Positions 1-8,425 of a stretch of 64,000 nt of DNA are shown piece by piece. Made by a program: the position numbers and the translations under genes. The first letter of the stretch is position 1. Each line of letters begins with the position of its first letter. Under the pieces are notes generated by a model. It searched no databases, was not told the origin of the DNA, and was given only the letters and a program-made list of their open reading frames with translations. Origin of the DNA: CAMLIZ01 sp966212505 (GTDB taxonomy: Bacteria > Pseudomonadota > Gammaproteobacteria > Burkholderiales > Burkholderiaceae_C); the NCBI GenBank assembly GCA_966212505.1, contig CBIHRS010000026.1, forward strand, positions 1 to 64,000, in the 5' to 3' direction.

Positions 1-668
1 CCGCGCTGCAGCAGCTCGTACATGTCGATGTCGTCCATCAGCGCTTCCTTGGCCAGCAGCACCGCCTTCTCGGCCGTGCCGCCCACGCCGATGCCCAGCA
101 TGCCCGGCGGGCACCAGCCGGCGCCCATGGTCGGCACCGTCTTGAGCACCCAGTCGACCAGGTTGTCGCTCGGGTTCATCATCACGAACTTGCTTTTGTT
201 CTCCGAGCCGCCGCCCTTGGCGGCCACGGTCACGTCGACCGTGTTGCCCGGCACCACCGTCATGTGCACGACCGCGGGCGTGTTGTCCTTGGTGTTCTTG
301 CGGTCGAAGATCGGATCGCTGAGCACCGAGGCGCGCAGCACGTTGTCGGGGTTGAGGTAGCCCTTGCGCACGCCCTCGTTCACAGCATCCTCGATCGAGC
401 CGGCGAAGCCCTCGAAGCGCACGTCCATGCCGATCTTCAGGAACACGTTGACGATGCCGGTGTCCTGGCAGATCGGGCGGTGGCCCTCGGCGCACATCTT
501 CGAGTTGGTGAGGATCTGCGCGATCGCATCCTTGGCCGCCGGCGACTCCTCGCGCTCGTAGGCGCGCGCCAGGTGGGCGATGTAGTCGGCAGGGTGGTAG
601 TAGGAGATGTACTGCAGCGCGGCGGCGACGCTGTCGATCAGGTCTTGCTGGCGAATCGTCGTGGTCAT
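1..668 (-). CDS. fumA: class I fumarate hydratase, N-terminal part (runs off the window)
   Basis: Reading the minus strand from the ATG at 668 gives an uninterrupted frame to base 1, about 222 residues starting MTTTIRQQDLIDSVAAAL. Recognisable class I (iron-sulfur, dimeric) fumarase segments are CAEGHRPICQDTG, which carries a likely cluster cysteine, then NKSKFVMMNPSDN and GAGWCPPGMLGIGVGGTAEKA. The enzyme converts fumarate to malate in the TCA cycle. It is a cytosolic housekeeping enzyme and marks the left edge of the secretion island. The 3' part lies outside the window. The intergenic stretch 669-888 shows no T3SS-type promoter. Confidence 0.93.
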   Translation of the reverse strand, partial: MTTTIRQQDLIDSVAAALQYISYYHPADYIAHLARAYEREESPAAKDAIAQILTNSKMCAEGHRPICQDTGIVNVFLKIGMDVRFEGFAGSIEDAVNEGVRKGYLNPDNVLRASVLSDPIFDRKNTKDNTPAVVHMTVVPGNTVDVTVAAKGGGSENKSKFVMMNPSDNLVDWVLKTVPTMGAGWCPPGMLGIGVGGTAEKAVLLAKEALMDDIDMYELLQR

Positions 669-888
669 GGCACGGAGCGAGGGGGGGGAGGGGAACCCCG
701 GATTATCCGCGGCTGGCTGACGGCTGGCTTGTGGGTGCTACGGACGGCGGGTGCGGCGGTTTTCACATTCGAGGCGGCGAACCCGCCGTTGCAAATTTAG
801 TGCGAGATCCGGAATTCATGTGCCGTTTGCAATCTGCGTCGGCCGGGTGGGTTCCAGAATCGGCCTCCCCGGTCACTCGCGCTGATGC

Positions 889-3800
889 ATGCACCTCGCT
901 TCCGCTGTCGTTCGCCTGGTTCTCCTCGTTCTGCTGGCAGGGTCTGCCGGCCTGCCTGCCCATGCGCAGGACAAGTCGCCGGGCCTGCTGCAGATGCACC
1001 ACACCGCCTGGTCCACGCGCGACGGCTCGCCCGGCCCGGTGCTGGCGCTGGCGCAGACGCCGGATGGCTGGCTGTGGCTGGGCACGCCCACCGGGCTGTT
1101 CCGCTTCGACGGCGTGAACTTCCAGCGCATCGATGCGCTGGGCGGCGTGACGCTGCGCTCGAGCGCGGTGCGCAGCCTGGCGGTCGACCGCCGCGGCGCG
1201 CTCTGGATCGGCTACCTCTATGGCGGGGCGAGCCGTTTCCTGAATGGCGCGCTCACCAACTACGGCGCGGAGCAGGGGTTGCCGAACAGCGCCACGCTGG
1301 CGCGCATCGCGGTCGGGCCCGATGGCCAGGTCTGGGCGGCCGCGGTGCATGGCCTGTTCCGCCTGGCCGGCGACAAGTGGGAGCGGGTGCAGACCGACCG
1401 CAGCATGGTGATGGATGTCTTCGTCGACCATGCGGCCCGCGTGTGGTTCATCTCGAAGGGCGTGCTGTACATGCTCGAACCGGCGGCCGCAGCGGCGCCG
1501 CGCGAGATGGGCCGTGCCGAGTGGGACGATGCCTCCCACCTCACCGAAGCCCCCGACGGCTCGGTCTGGGTGGCCGATCGCACGCAGGGGCTGCGCCGCT
1601 ATGGTCCCGAGGGTCCGCGCCCGATGGCCGATGCCGTGCCGAAGGGGCCGGTGGCGCCGCTGCTGTTCGCGCGCGACGGCATGGCCTGGTTCTTCGGCGC
1701 CGGGCTCTGGCGCACCGATGCCGGCGCCTGGGGGCGTGTCGACGACCATCGGCCGGCCGAGGTCCGTGCCTGGTTCGGCCAGCGCGAAGGCCTCAGCGGC
1801 GAGGCGGTGTATGCGCTGCTGCAGGACCGCGAAGGCACCGTGTGGGTGGGCACCAGCAGCGGGCTCGACCGTTTCCGCCGCAACAAGCTCACGCGCATCG
1901 CGCAGGCACAGAATGCGCTGCCGGTCACGCTCGCACCAGCGGCGGGCCCCGATGTCTGGGTGGGCCGCAGCGAACTGCCGCTGCTGCGCATCGGCACCGC
2001 GACGCGTGAGTTCAGCGCGATCAACGACAAGGTGTCGACGATCTATCCCGATGTCGATGGCAGCACCTGGGTCGGCTCGGAGGAGGGCCGGCTGTGGCGC
2101 ATCGTCGACGACGAGGTCACGCAGCTGCCGGGCCCGAAATCGGTGCAGACGGGCCATGTGGTGCAGGGCCTCACCCGCGACCACCGCGGCCGCCTGTGGG
2201 TGGCGTGCGCGGGCATCTTCCGGCGCGATGGCAGCGAGTGGGTGGGCATGAGCGGGCGCGACGGGCTGCCCGACGATTCGCCCACCTTGCTCTACACCGA
2301 TCCGCAGGGCCGGGTGTGGCTCGGTTTCACCGATTCGCGCCTGGCGGTCTACGAGGGCGAGCAGGGGCGCACCTTCACCCGCAAGCAGAACCTCGCGGTG
2401 GGGGCGGTGCTGGCGCTGCAGGCGGTGGGCGACCATCTGTGGGTGGGCGGCGAGTCGGGCCTGATGGTGCGGCTGGGCGGCGAGTTCCTGCCGTTGGTGG
2501 GCGCCGGCGGCATCGTGTTCCATGGCGTATCGGGCATCGTCGAGACGCCGGCAGGCGAGTTGTGGCTGAACACCGCCGATGGCATCGTGCGCATCGCCGC
2601 GGCCGAGGTGCGGGCTTTCCACGCTGATCCGGCCTACCGGCCGAACTACGAGGTGTTCGACCATCGCGACGGCCTCGAGGGCCGGGCGCCGCAGCTCGGC
2701 GGCCTGCCGACGCTGGTGGCCGCGCATGATGGGCGGCTGTGGTTCTCCACCACCACCAGCCTCGTGTCGATCGACCCCACCTCGATTGCGCGCAACCCGA
2801 TGCCGGCGCCGGTGTCGATCCGCACCCTGAAAGCCGGCGACCGCGTGATGGCGGCAGAGCAGGGCATCGCGCTGCCGCCGCTCACGGCCTCGGTGCAGAT
2901 CGAATACACCGCGATGAGCCTCGCGATTCCCGAGCGCGTGAAGTTCCGCTATCGGCTCGAGGGCGTGGACACCGACTGGCAGGAGGCGGGGCCGCGCCGC
3001 ACCGCCTACTACACCAACCTGGGTCCCGGGCACTACCGCTTCCGTGTGATGGCGGCCAACGACGACGGCGTGTGGAGCGACACGCCGGCCACGCTGCAGT
3101 TCTCGATCGCGCCGGCGCTGTACCAGACTCTGGCGTTCCGCATCGCCTGCGTGCTGGCGCTGCTCGCGCTGCTGGCCTGGCTCTACGTGCTGCGCGTGCG
3201 CACGCTGACCGCGCGTGCCGCCGAGAAGATGCGCGAGCGGCAGCTCGAGCGCGAACGCATCGCGGTCGAGCTGCACGACACGCTGCTGCAGGGTGTCTAT
3301 GGGCTGCTGCTGCGCATGCAGTCGGTGCTGGCGCGCATGTCCGACGAGCCGGCGCGCCACATCCTCGCCGTGGCGGTGGAGCGTGCGGAGGGCCTCGTCA
3401 ACGAGGGGCGCGACCGGGTGGCGGGCCTGCGCCGGTCGGACGATCAGTTCGCCGACCTCGCCTCCGCATTGCCGCGCCTGGCCCACGAGATCACGGGCGG
3501 CGCCCATCCGCATGTCGAGGTGTCGGTCGAAGGGCCGGTGCAGGACCTCCGGCCCGAGGTGCTGGAAGAGGTCTACTACATCGCGCGTGAAGCGCTGCTC
3601 AACGTGTCGCACCATGCGCACGCACAACGGGCCGAGGCATGGCTGGTGTGCAACGAAGAGGGCGCGAAGCTCGTGGTGCGCGACGACGGCCGTGGCATTC
3701 CCGCCGAGGTGCTGCAGGAGGGCCGCGCCGAGGGCCACTGGGGCCTGCAGGGCATGCGCGAGCGCGCCGCGCGAATCCGCGGCCTGCTGTCCATCGGCAA

Positions 3801-3936
3801 CCGCGAGGGCGGCGGTGCCGAGGTCGTGCTGCAGGTGCCGCGGCAGGCGGCCTACCGCGATGGCGCGGGCAAGCCGGGCCGCTGGGCCTGGGCGGCTAGA
3901 GCGCGTCGCCGCGCAGCGCCGCCGGCAGCTCCATGA
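889..3936 (+). CDS. two-component-regulator propeller sensor histidine kinase
   Basis: A 1015-residue membrane sensor kinase. Residues 1-26 look like a signal peptide (LVLLVLLAGSAG, then AHAQ). The periplasmic part to about residue 680 is built of repeated WxG-type propeller blades (WLWLGTPTGLFRFDG, VWVGTSSGLDRFR), followed by a Y_Y_Y domain (YRLEGVDTDWQEAG, GPGHYRFRVMAAN). One membrane segment (FRIACVLALLALLAWLYVL) leads to a HisKA_3 dimerisation helix with the phosphoacceptor in ELHDTLLQG and an HATPase_c domain (EALLN, DDGRGIP, GLQGMRER). No response regulator is adjacent; NarL-type partners are usual for this class, so the regulator at 49565-50194 is a candidate. It is paralogous to the protein at 52719-55799. 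The 3' end overlaps the convergent gene by 41 bp. No clear ribosome site precedes either ATG at 885 or 889; 889 is chosen because it gives the signal peptide. Confidence 0.88.
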   Translation: MHLASAVVRLVLLVLLAGSAGLPAHAQDKSPGLLQMHHTAWSTRDGSPGPVLALAQTPDGWLWLGTPTGLFRFDGVNFQRIDALGGVTLRSSAVRSLAVDRRGALWIGYLYGGASRFLNGALTNYGAEQGLPNSATLARIAVGPDGQVWAAAVHGLFRLAGDKWERVQTDRSMVMDVFVDHAARVWFISKGVLYMLEPAAAAAPREMGRAEWDDASHLTEAPDGSVWVADRTQGLRRYGPEGPRPMADAVPKGPVAPLLFARDGMAWFFGAGLWRTDAGAWGRVDDHRPAEVRAWFGQREGLSGEAVYALLQDREGTVWVGTSSGLDRFRRNKLTRIAQAQNALPVTLAPAAGPDVWVGRSELPLLRIGTATREFSAINDKVSTIYPDVDGSTWVGSEEGRLWRIVDDEVTQLPGPKSVQTGHVVQGLTRDHRGRLWVACAGIFRRDGSEWVGMSGRDGLPDDSPTLLYTDPQGRVWLGFTDSRLAVYEGEQGRTFTRKQNLAVGAVLALQAVGDHLWVGGESGLMVRLGGEFLPLVGAGGIVFHGVSGIVETPAGELWLNTADGIVRIAAAEVRAFHADPAYRPNYEVFDHRDGLEGRAPQLGGLPTLVAAHDGRLWFSTTTSLVSIDPTSIARNPMPAPVSIRTLKAGDRVMAAEQGIALPPLTASVQIEYTAMSLAIPERVKFRYRLEGVDTDWQEAGPRRTAYYTNLGPGHYRFRVMAANDDGVWSDTPATLQFSIAPALYQTLAFRIACVLALLALLAWLYVLRVRTLTARAAEKMRERQLERERIAVELHDTLLQGVYGLLLRMQSVLARMSDEPARHILAVAVERAEGLVNEGRDRVAGLRRSDDQFADLASALPRLAHEITGGAHPHVEVSVEGPVQDLRPEVLEEVYYIAREALLNVSHHAHAQRAEAWLVCNEEGAKLVVRDDGRGIPAEVLQEGRAEGHWGLQGMRERAARIRGLLSIGNREGGGAEVVLQVPRQAAYRDGAGKPGRWAWAARARRRAAPPAAP

Positions 3937-4762
3937 AGGCCGACAGGTAGCTGTCGAAGTCGCGCCGGCCGCGGCTGTCGAACGGCCAGTGCGCCATCAG
4001 CTGGTGCCGGCCGCCGAGGCCCCGGCCCACCGCGATGCCGAGCTCCGACATCAGCCGGCCGGTCCAGCGCAGCGCGGCGTCGGGCGTGCCGTCGAGCCGC
4101 GCATCGCGCAGCCGGATGTACAGCAGCAGCGAATGGCCGTTGCGCGCGGCAGCGAAGCGGATGTCGGTGTCGGCGCGGCGCAGCCGGCGCGCGTCGGCAA
4201 TGCGGCGGGCCTGCGCCGGCGGCAGCCCCATGCGCTCCAGCCCTTCGATCAGGCAGCGCACCGCGCGCGTGTGCCGGGTGCGCTGCTGCTGCTCGTTTTC
4301 GCGGTGCGGCGGGATCAGGTAGCCCGCCACGCCCCACGATGCCAGCGCGGCGCGCAGCGGCGCATGGCGCAGGCCCTGCGCGAGCCGCCACACGTCGTAC
4401 AGGCACTGCAGCTGTTGCGCGGCGGCGGCCGGTGTGCCGGGCTCGGCGATCAGCTGCCCCATCAGCATCGCGCGGCCCTCGTCGTCCAGCCCGAAGGCGA
4501 TGCAGCCGTGGCGCATGAGCCCGATGTTGGCCGACAGCAGCGTGCCATGCCACAAGGCCTTGTCGATCGTGGTGTCGCCGGGCATCGGCGCGCGCGCCGT
4601 CCACGGCGCCACGCCGTCGTCCAGCGGCTCGATCGCGATGCGGCACTCGCCCACGTTCAGGTCCAGCGGCCGCGGCGCAGGGTCGCTGCCGGTGTGGCGT
4701 GCGATCACGCAGGCCGCTTCGTAGATCGGGGTGTCCCAGGGATGGCGGGCGTCAACGTCCAT
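3896..4762 (-). CDS. CesT-like type III chaperone, possibly with two chaperone-like halves
   Basis: 288 residues from the ATG at 4762 (MDVDARHPW). The first 130 residues have the pattern of CesT/DspF secretion chaperones, including a GLDDEGRAMLMGQLI strand-helix segment. The second half (about 150-285) again shows a strand followed by a helix (HSLLLYIRL, then ALRWTGRLMSELGIA), which could be a second, diverged copy. It is the last gene of the minus-strand operon headed by the HrpB-like activator, and its start overlaps the lipoprotein gene by 11 bp, which suggests translational coupling. A cytosolic chaperone for a secreted partner is the simplest reading. Family assignment rests on pattern only. 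Confidence 0.5.
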   Translation of the reverse strand: MDVDARHPWDTPIYEAACVIARHTGSDPAPRPLDLNVGECRIAIEPLDDGVAPWTARAPMPGDTTIDKALWHGTLLSANIGLMRHGCIAFGLDDEGRAMLMGQLIAEPGTPAAAAQQLQCLYDVWRLAQGLRHAPLRAALASWGVAGYLIPPHRENEQQQRTRHTRAVRCLIEGLERMGLPPAQARRIADARRLRRADTDIRFAAARNGHSLLLYIRLRDARLDGTPDAALRWTGRLMSELGIAVGRGLGGRHQLMAHWPFDSRGRRDFDSYLSAFMELPAALRGDAL

Positions 4763-5342
4763 GGGCCGACAGCAGCAGTTCGATCTGGCGTTCGGTGCCG
4801 GCCTCGCGCTCGGCCGAAGGCAGCGCGGCATGGTGGGTGCCCCGCGGCTCGATCGACAACTGCGCGGCGCGGACGCCGCGGATCAGCAGGAAGCGCATCA
4901 CGCTGGCGGCCCGGGGCTGCGGCTTCTGCCCGCGCGGCGGGTTCTCGGCGATCGAGGCCGTCACGTCGGCATGCTGCGACAACGCAGCGGCCAGCGCGGC
5001 CAGAAACGGCTCGGCGCGGCGCGACAGCAGGCCCGCGCCATCGAAGGCCGACGCGAGCGGAACGCGGATGTAGAGCCGGTCGTCGAGGGTGCGGTCGACC
5101 GACACGCTGCCTTGCTGCAGGGCCGCCTGCTGCATCTGCCGCGCCACGTCCTGCAACGCGGTGGTCCATGGGCCTTCCGGCGTCGGCTCGGGCGGTGGTA
5201 CCGGGCTGCCGGCCAGCGGCGGCGGCTCGTCGACCGGCGCCACCGGCAGCGGCGCCGGCCGTGGCGGGGCCGCGCATCCGGCGAGCGCGGCCGCCAGCGC
5301 GGCGGCGAACATCGCCGGGGCGAGGGCGCGGCCGGAGCTCAA
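4752..5342 (-). CDS. OmpA-like lipoprotein in the hrp regulator operon
   Basis: 196 residues with a TTG start at 5342 that overlaps the upstream stop codon (TTGA); GGGAG lies about 9 nt upstream. The TTG start supplies an arginine ahead of a hydrophobic run ending in the lipobox ALAGC, whereas the internal ATG at 5312 would leave a very short leader. A proline-rich spacer (about 25-60) is followed by an alpha/beta region with an OmpA-like pattern (RAEPFLAALAAALSQH, RAASVMRFLLIRGV) ending in RQIELLLSAHGR. An outer-membrane or periplasmic lipoprotein binding peptidoglycan near the secretion apparatus is an inference. Confidence 0.68.
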   Translation of the reverse strand: MSSGRALAPAMFAAALAAALAGCAAPPRPAPLPVAPVDEPPPLAGSPVPPPEPTPEGPWTTALQDVARQMQQAALQQGSVSVDRTLDDRLYIRVPLASAFDGAGLLSRRAEPFLAALAAALSQHADVTASIAENPPRGQKPQPRAASVMRFLLIRGVRAAQLSIEPRGTHHAALPSAEREAGTERQIELLLSAHGR

Positions 5343-5893
5343 CGCGGCACTCCCGTCCAGTGCTCTTCCACCTGCAGGCCGGGCAGCGCCGGCACCCGGG
5401 TGTTCTCGAAGTCCCAGGCATGCTGGTAGCGGCGCAGCGCGGCGGCGTGGCAGCGGTTGGCCTCCAGCTGCTCCTGCATCTCCTGCGCGAGCAGCGCCGA
5501 TTCGATCAGGCTGATCGAGCGATAGAGCGCCGGGTAGAGCTCGCGCCGCAGCAGGTCCACATACGCCTGCTGCGCCTGCTGCACCGCGCCCAGCATCTGA
5601 TGCGCGCGGGCGGCGTTGCCGCAGTAGCGCAGCAGCGCCTCGGCCGCGCGGCGCTTGAGCCGCGCATGGGCCTCGACCAGCTGGTCATGCACATCGATGT
5701 CGATCGCCAGCAGCGGCGGATACAACACATGCTCCAGTGCGAGCAGGAAGGCCGCGATCCGGCTCACCAGCGCATGGCCGAGCATGCGCTGCTGCAGCCC
5801 GTCGGCCTCGGCGGCACAGTGGGCGAAGTCGCGCTTGAAGCGGGCGCACTCGCGGTCGAGCAGTTCGAACAGGTCCAGCGGGGCGGAGCTCAT
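5339..5893 (-). CDS. helical, hemerythrin-like protein of unknown role
   Basis: 184 residues from the ATG at 5893 (MSSAPLDLF). The protein is almost wholly alpha-helical and has no signal peptide. Spaced histidines and acidic residues (FAHC, LGHALV, LEHVLYPPL, DVHDQLVEAH) recall the four-helix hemerythrin HHE fold, in particular the HVLYP segment followed by a further His. Metal or oxygen sensing would be possible, but not all ligand positions are obvious. It sits inside the operon behind the HrpB-like activator and overlaps the lipoprotein start, so a secretion-related role is inferred from context only. Confidence 0.5.
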   Translation of the reverse strand: MSSAPLDLFELLDRECARFKRDFAHCAAEADGLQQRMLGHALVSRIAAFLLALEHVLYPPLLAIDIDVHDQLVEAHARLKRRAAEALLRYCGNAARAHQMLGAVQQAQQAYVDLLRRELYPALYRSISLIESALLAQEMQEQLEANRCHAAALRRYQHAWDFENTRVPALPGLQVEEHWTGVPR

Positions 5894-5918
5894 CGCAAGC
5901 CTCCTCGTGCAGGTGGCG

Positions 5919-6680
5919 TCAACGTTCGGTCTGGGAGGGCGGCGGCGCAGAAGAGCCGTCCTCGGCGCTGTCGGCCGGCTGCGGGGCGCCGTGGCTGATG
6001 ATGAGCGCCGCGATGATCGCGCCGACCGCCACCGCGAGGCCGGCGCCGATGACATTGAGCGTCTGCCGCACGCCGCCGCCACGCGGCGGCCGCAGCCGAT
6101 GCGGCGGCTTCACCGGCTCGACCCGCACCACCGATCCCGCGGCAGGCGTGCCGCCGGTGCCGGCCTGCGCATCGAGCGCTCCCACCTTGGCGGCGTCGGT
6201 CGCGGCCGCGGGCTTCACCGCCTCGGCCGCACCGGTGCGTTCCGCCGCGGCGGCGCCTTCGGCCGCTTCCACCGGCGAGGACACCTCGGCCATCTCGCCC
6301 CCGCCACCGCCTCCACCGCCGCCGCCATCGGTGTCGATGCCGGCCGCCGACGCATCGTCGTCGTCCACCGACGAAAAGCCGGGCAGCGTCCACTGCTCCT
6401 GCACTTCGCTGACGGTGGTGGTCTCGGTGTCCCCCTCGTCGTCGGCCGTGCGCGTGGTCCGGGTGACGGTGACGAACACGCGGTCGGCCACGCGCGACTC
6501 ATGCCCGCCTCGGCCATGGCGATGCACGGCGCCGGCGATCGTGCTGTTGCGGCGCGACTGCAGCTCGGAACGTCGGGTGTGGTCGGCCGTAGCGGCCGCA
6601 TCGCCCTTCGGCGCCTCGACAGGCGGCGCGGGCTGCGGCAGCTCGGGCGGCAGCATGCGGGGGAACGAGCTCGAGAACAT
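5919..6680 (-). CDS. single-pass membrane protein with acidic and Gly-rich linker, hrp operon
   Basis: 253 residues from the ATG at 6680, only 2 bp after the stop of the HrpB-like activator, so almost certainly co-transcribed. The N-terminal 200 residues are polar and low-complexity, with an acidic DDDDASAAG stretch, a run of ten glycines near residue 130 and Ala/Glu/Lys-rich sequence. A hydrophobic helix (LNVIGAGLAVAVGAIIAALII) lies near residues 208-230, followed by a short tail. This topology suggests a long cytoplasmic part anchored near the C-terminus. I do not recognise the family. Confidence 0.6.
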   Translation of the reverse strand: MFSSSFPRMLPPELPQPAPPVEAPKGDAAATADHTRRSELQSRRNSTIAGAVHRHGRGGHESRVADRVFVTVTRTTRTADDEGDTETTTVSEVQEQWTLPGFSSVDDDDASAAGIDTDGGGGGGGGGGEMAEVSSPVEAAEGAAAAERTGAAEAVKPAAATDAAKVGALDAQAGTGGTPAAGSVVRVEPVKPPHRLRPPRGGGVRQTLNVIGAGLAVAVGAIIAALIISHGAPQPADSAEDGSSAPPPSQTER

Positions 6681-6682
6681 GA

Positions 6683-8176
6683 TCAGCGCAGCTCCTCGGG
6701 TTCGGCCGGCGCGACCGGCAAGGGCATGGGCAGCGGCGCTGCGCCGCCGCGCAGCATCGTGGTCGGCGTCTCGTTGAAGAACTGGCGGTAGTTCTGCGTC
6801 AGCGTCGAGCGGTTGGTCATGCCCCAGCGCTGCGCGATGTCGAGCACGTTGCGCCGGTCGGTGGTCTGCCGCAGCTCCTTGCGGATGCGCTCCATGCGGC
6901 GCCGGCGGATCAGCTCGGCCGGCGTCATGCCCAGGTGGGTGCGGAAGGCCATCTGCAGCGCGCGCTCGGTCACGTCGACATGCGCGGCCACCTCGCGCAC
7001 CGAGAGGTCGCGGTCGTCGAGGTGGTCGATGATGTACTGGTAGGCGCGCCGGTAGCGCAGCGGCAGCAGCATCTTCATCGAGTCGCTGTGTTCGGCCATC
7101 TCCTGCTTCTCGAGGCAGCGCGAGTAGGGCAGGTGGGCCAGCTCCGAGCGCAGCCGGCCCAGCGCCTGCGCGACATGCTCCTTGTACAGGCGCAGCGCAT
7201 CCATGTGGCGGCCCTGCAGCGCATAGATGCGCGACAGGCAGTACTTCAGCTCCAGCGAATGGCGGTGCCGGCGCATCGTGTCCTCGTCGTGCGCCAGGCC
7301 GCCGAGCAGCGCCTGCGCCGCCTTGCAGTCGCCATGCGCCACATGGGCCAGCGCGGCCTCGATCCGGCATTCCTTCTCGTGGCCGAGCAGCTTCTGCTGG
7401 CGCAGCTGCGCCAGGCTCTCGGCGACGCGGCCGCCCAGCTCCGGCACCGCGATGTTGCGGTCGACCAGCGCGGCCAGGAAGCGCAGGCGCTGGTTCGCGA
7501 TCGGCACGTCGGCCAGTGATTCGGCGGCCTGCTCCAGCTGGCGGTGCAACTGCGACAACGGCTCGGGGCTGCCGCTGCGCAGCGCATGCTGCGGCGTGCC
7601 GAGATCGCCGCCTTCGTCGAACGCGCGCAGCTCGCGCATCACTTCCGTCTCCAGCCGCAGCGCCTGCAGCAGGTGCTGCACCGAGGTGGGCGAATGTTCC
7701 CTGGCCAGGCCTTGCGCATGCGCCAGCGTGCGTTCCGCGCGGCGGTATTCACCGAGCCCGCGCACGCACACCGCCAATCCGGCGAGCGCCTCGATGCGCA
7801 GCGGCGGCGGCGCGGTCTCGTCGTCGGCCACGCCGTTGAAGGCATCGGCGGCCCGGCTCAGGCGGTTGAGCATCAGCTGCATGGAGCCGTGGTCCAGCGA
7901 CGACATCCACCGCACATAGGAGCGCGAGCCGGTTTCGTAGACCCGCAGCTGGCGGCGAAACAGCTCTTCGGCTTCTTCTTCACGCCCCAGTTCGATCAAC
8001 GCGCGGCCGATCACCTGGCCCAGCATCGCATGCGAGGCCGCGGCTTGCGGTGACGGGCGCCGCTCCAGCCGCGCCATGGCCAGTGGCACCGCCTCTGCCA
8101 GTTGCCCGCGCATCACCATCCGCAACGGTTCGTCTTCGCAGCCGGACCGAATACACGTCATTGCAAGAACCAGCAT
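6683..8176 (-). CDS. hrpB: HrpB/HrpX-type AraC transcriptional activator of the T3SS regulon
   Basis: 497 residues, close in length to HrpB of Ralstonia and HrpX of Xanthomonas (about 475). The first 350 residues form TPR-like helical repeats (AEELFRRQLRVYE, LSRIYALQGRHMDALRLYKEH). The C-terminal 110 residues are an AraC DNA-binding domain (LSVREVAAHVDVTERALQMAF, HLGMTPAELIRRRRMERI, WGMTNRSTLTQNYRQFFNE). Known members bind PIP/hrpII boxes, and at least ten such boxes occur in this window, which supports the assignment. AGGGGA lies 6-7 nt before the ATG. It heads a five-gene minus-strand operon. Upstream is a GCGAA-N16-GCGAA pair (8287-8312), one base wider than the normal box, so autoregulation is possible but unproven. 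HrpB here is the regulator and is not one of the hrpB1-hrpB7 structural genes. Confidence 0.9.
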   Translation of the reverse strand: MLVLAMTCIRSGCEDEPLRMVMRGQLAEAVPLAMARLERRPSPQAAASHAMLGQVIGRALIELGREEEAEELFRRQLRVYETGSRSYVRWMSSLDHGSMQLMLNRLSRAADAFNGVADDETAPPPLRIEALAGLAVCVRGLGEYRRAERTLAHAQGLAREHSPTSVQHLLQALRLETEVMRELRAFDEGGDLGTPQHALRSGSPEPLSQLHRQLEQAAESLADVPIANQRLRFLAALVDRNIAVPELGGRVAESLAQLRQQKLLGHEKECRIEAALAHVAHGDCKAAQALLGGLAHDEDTMRRHRHSLELKYCLSRIYALQGRHMDALRLYKEHVAQALGRLRSELAHLPYSRCLEKQEMAEHSDSMKMLLPLRYRRAYQYIIDHLDDRDLSVREVAAHVDVTERALQMAFRTHLGMTPAELIRRRRMERIRKELRQTTDRRNVLDIAQRWGMTNRSTLTQNYRQFFNETPTTMLRGGAAPLPMPLPVAPAEPEELR

Positions 8177-8286
8177 CTTTGTCCCCTGTCGTACTGCATT
8201 GGTGCCAGTCCATGCTAGGTCGGCGTGGCGTGAAGTCCTTCACAGCTTCGCTTCGAAATCCTCAACTCTGCCCACCCCCAAACGTA

Positions 8287-8312
8287 GCGAAGTGTTGCCA
8301 TCGCAACGCGAA
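8287..8312 (-). promoter_or_regulatory. PIP-box-like pair with 16-bp spacer upstream of the HrpB-like gene
   Basis: On the minus strand TTCGC (8312-8308) and TTCGC (8291-8287) are separated by 16 bases, one more than in canonical PIP boxes. No YANNRT -10 is seen at 30-32 bp. The same off-by-one spacing recurs before the effector gene at 16227-20855. Confidence 0.3.
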
Positions 8313-8321
8313 CGGGCCGGG

Positions 8322-8346
8322 TTCGTTTGGCCGGCTTCCGCTTCGC
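8322..8346 (+). promoter_or_regulatory. PIP/hrpII box of the hrcU-hpaB operon
   Basis: TTCGT (8322) and TTCGC (8342) are separated by 15 bases, matching TTCGB-N15-TTCGB. A weak -10 (CAATGG at 8379-8384, one mismatch to YANNRT) follows at a 32-bp spacing. The first gene starts at 8426. Confidence 0.72.
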
Positions 8347-8425
8347 ATTGCGCGGGTGCGGCTTCGGCCCCGCTTCTCCAATGGCGTGATCCCTCTCGCG
8401 GCTCAACCATAGGAAAGGATCTGAC

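Noticed and set aside
763..3738. Long open frame of 991 codons on the minus strand opposite the first propeller kinase
   Set aside because: It is rich in His/Arg/Gln/Ala with no domains, as expected from the antisense of GC-rich coding sequence. The plus-strand frame has clear domains.
4752..5312. ATG start at 5312 for the lipoprotein
   Set aside because: It leaves about 10 residues before the lipobox Cys and no positive charge. The TTG at 5342 has a ribosome site and gives a normal lipoprotein signal.
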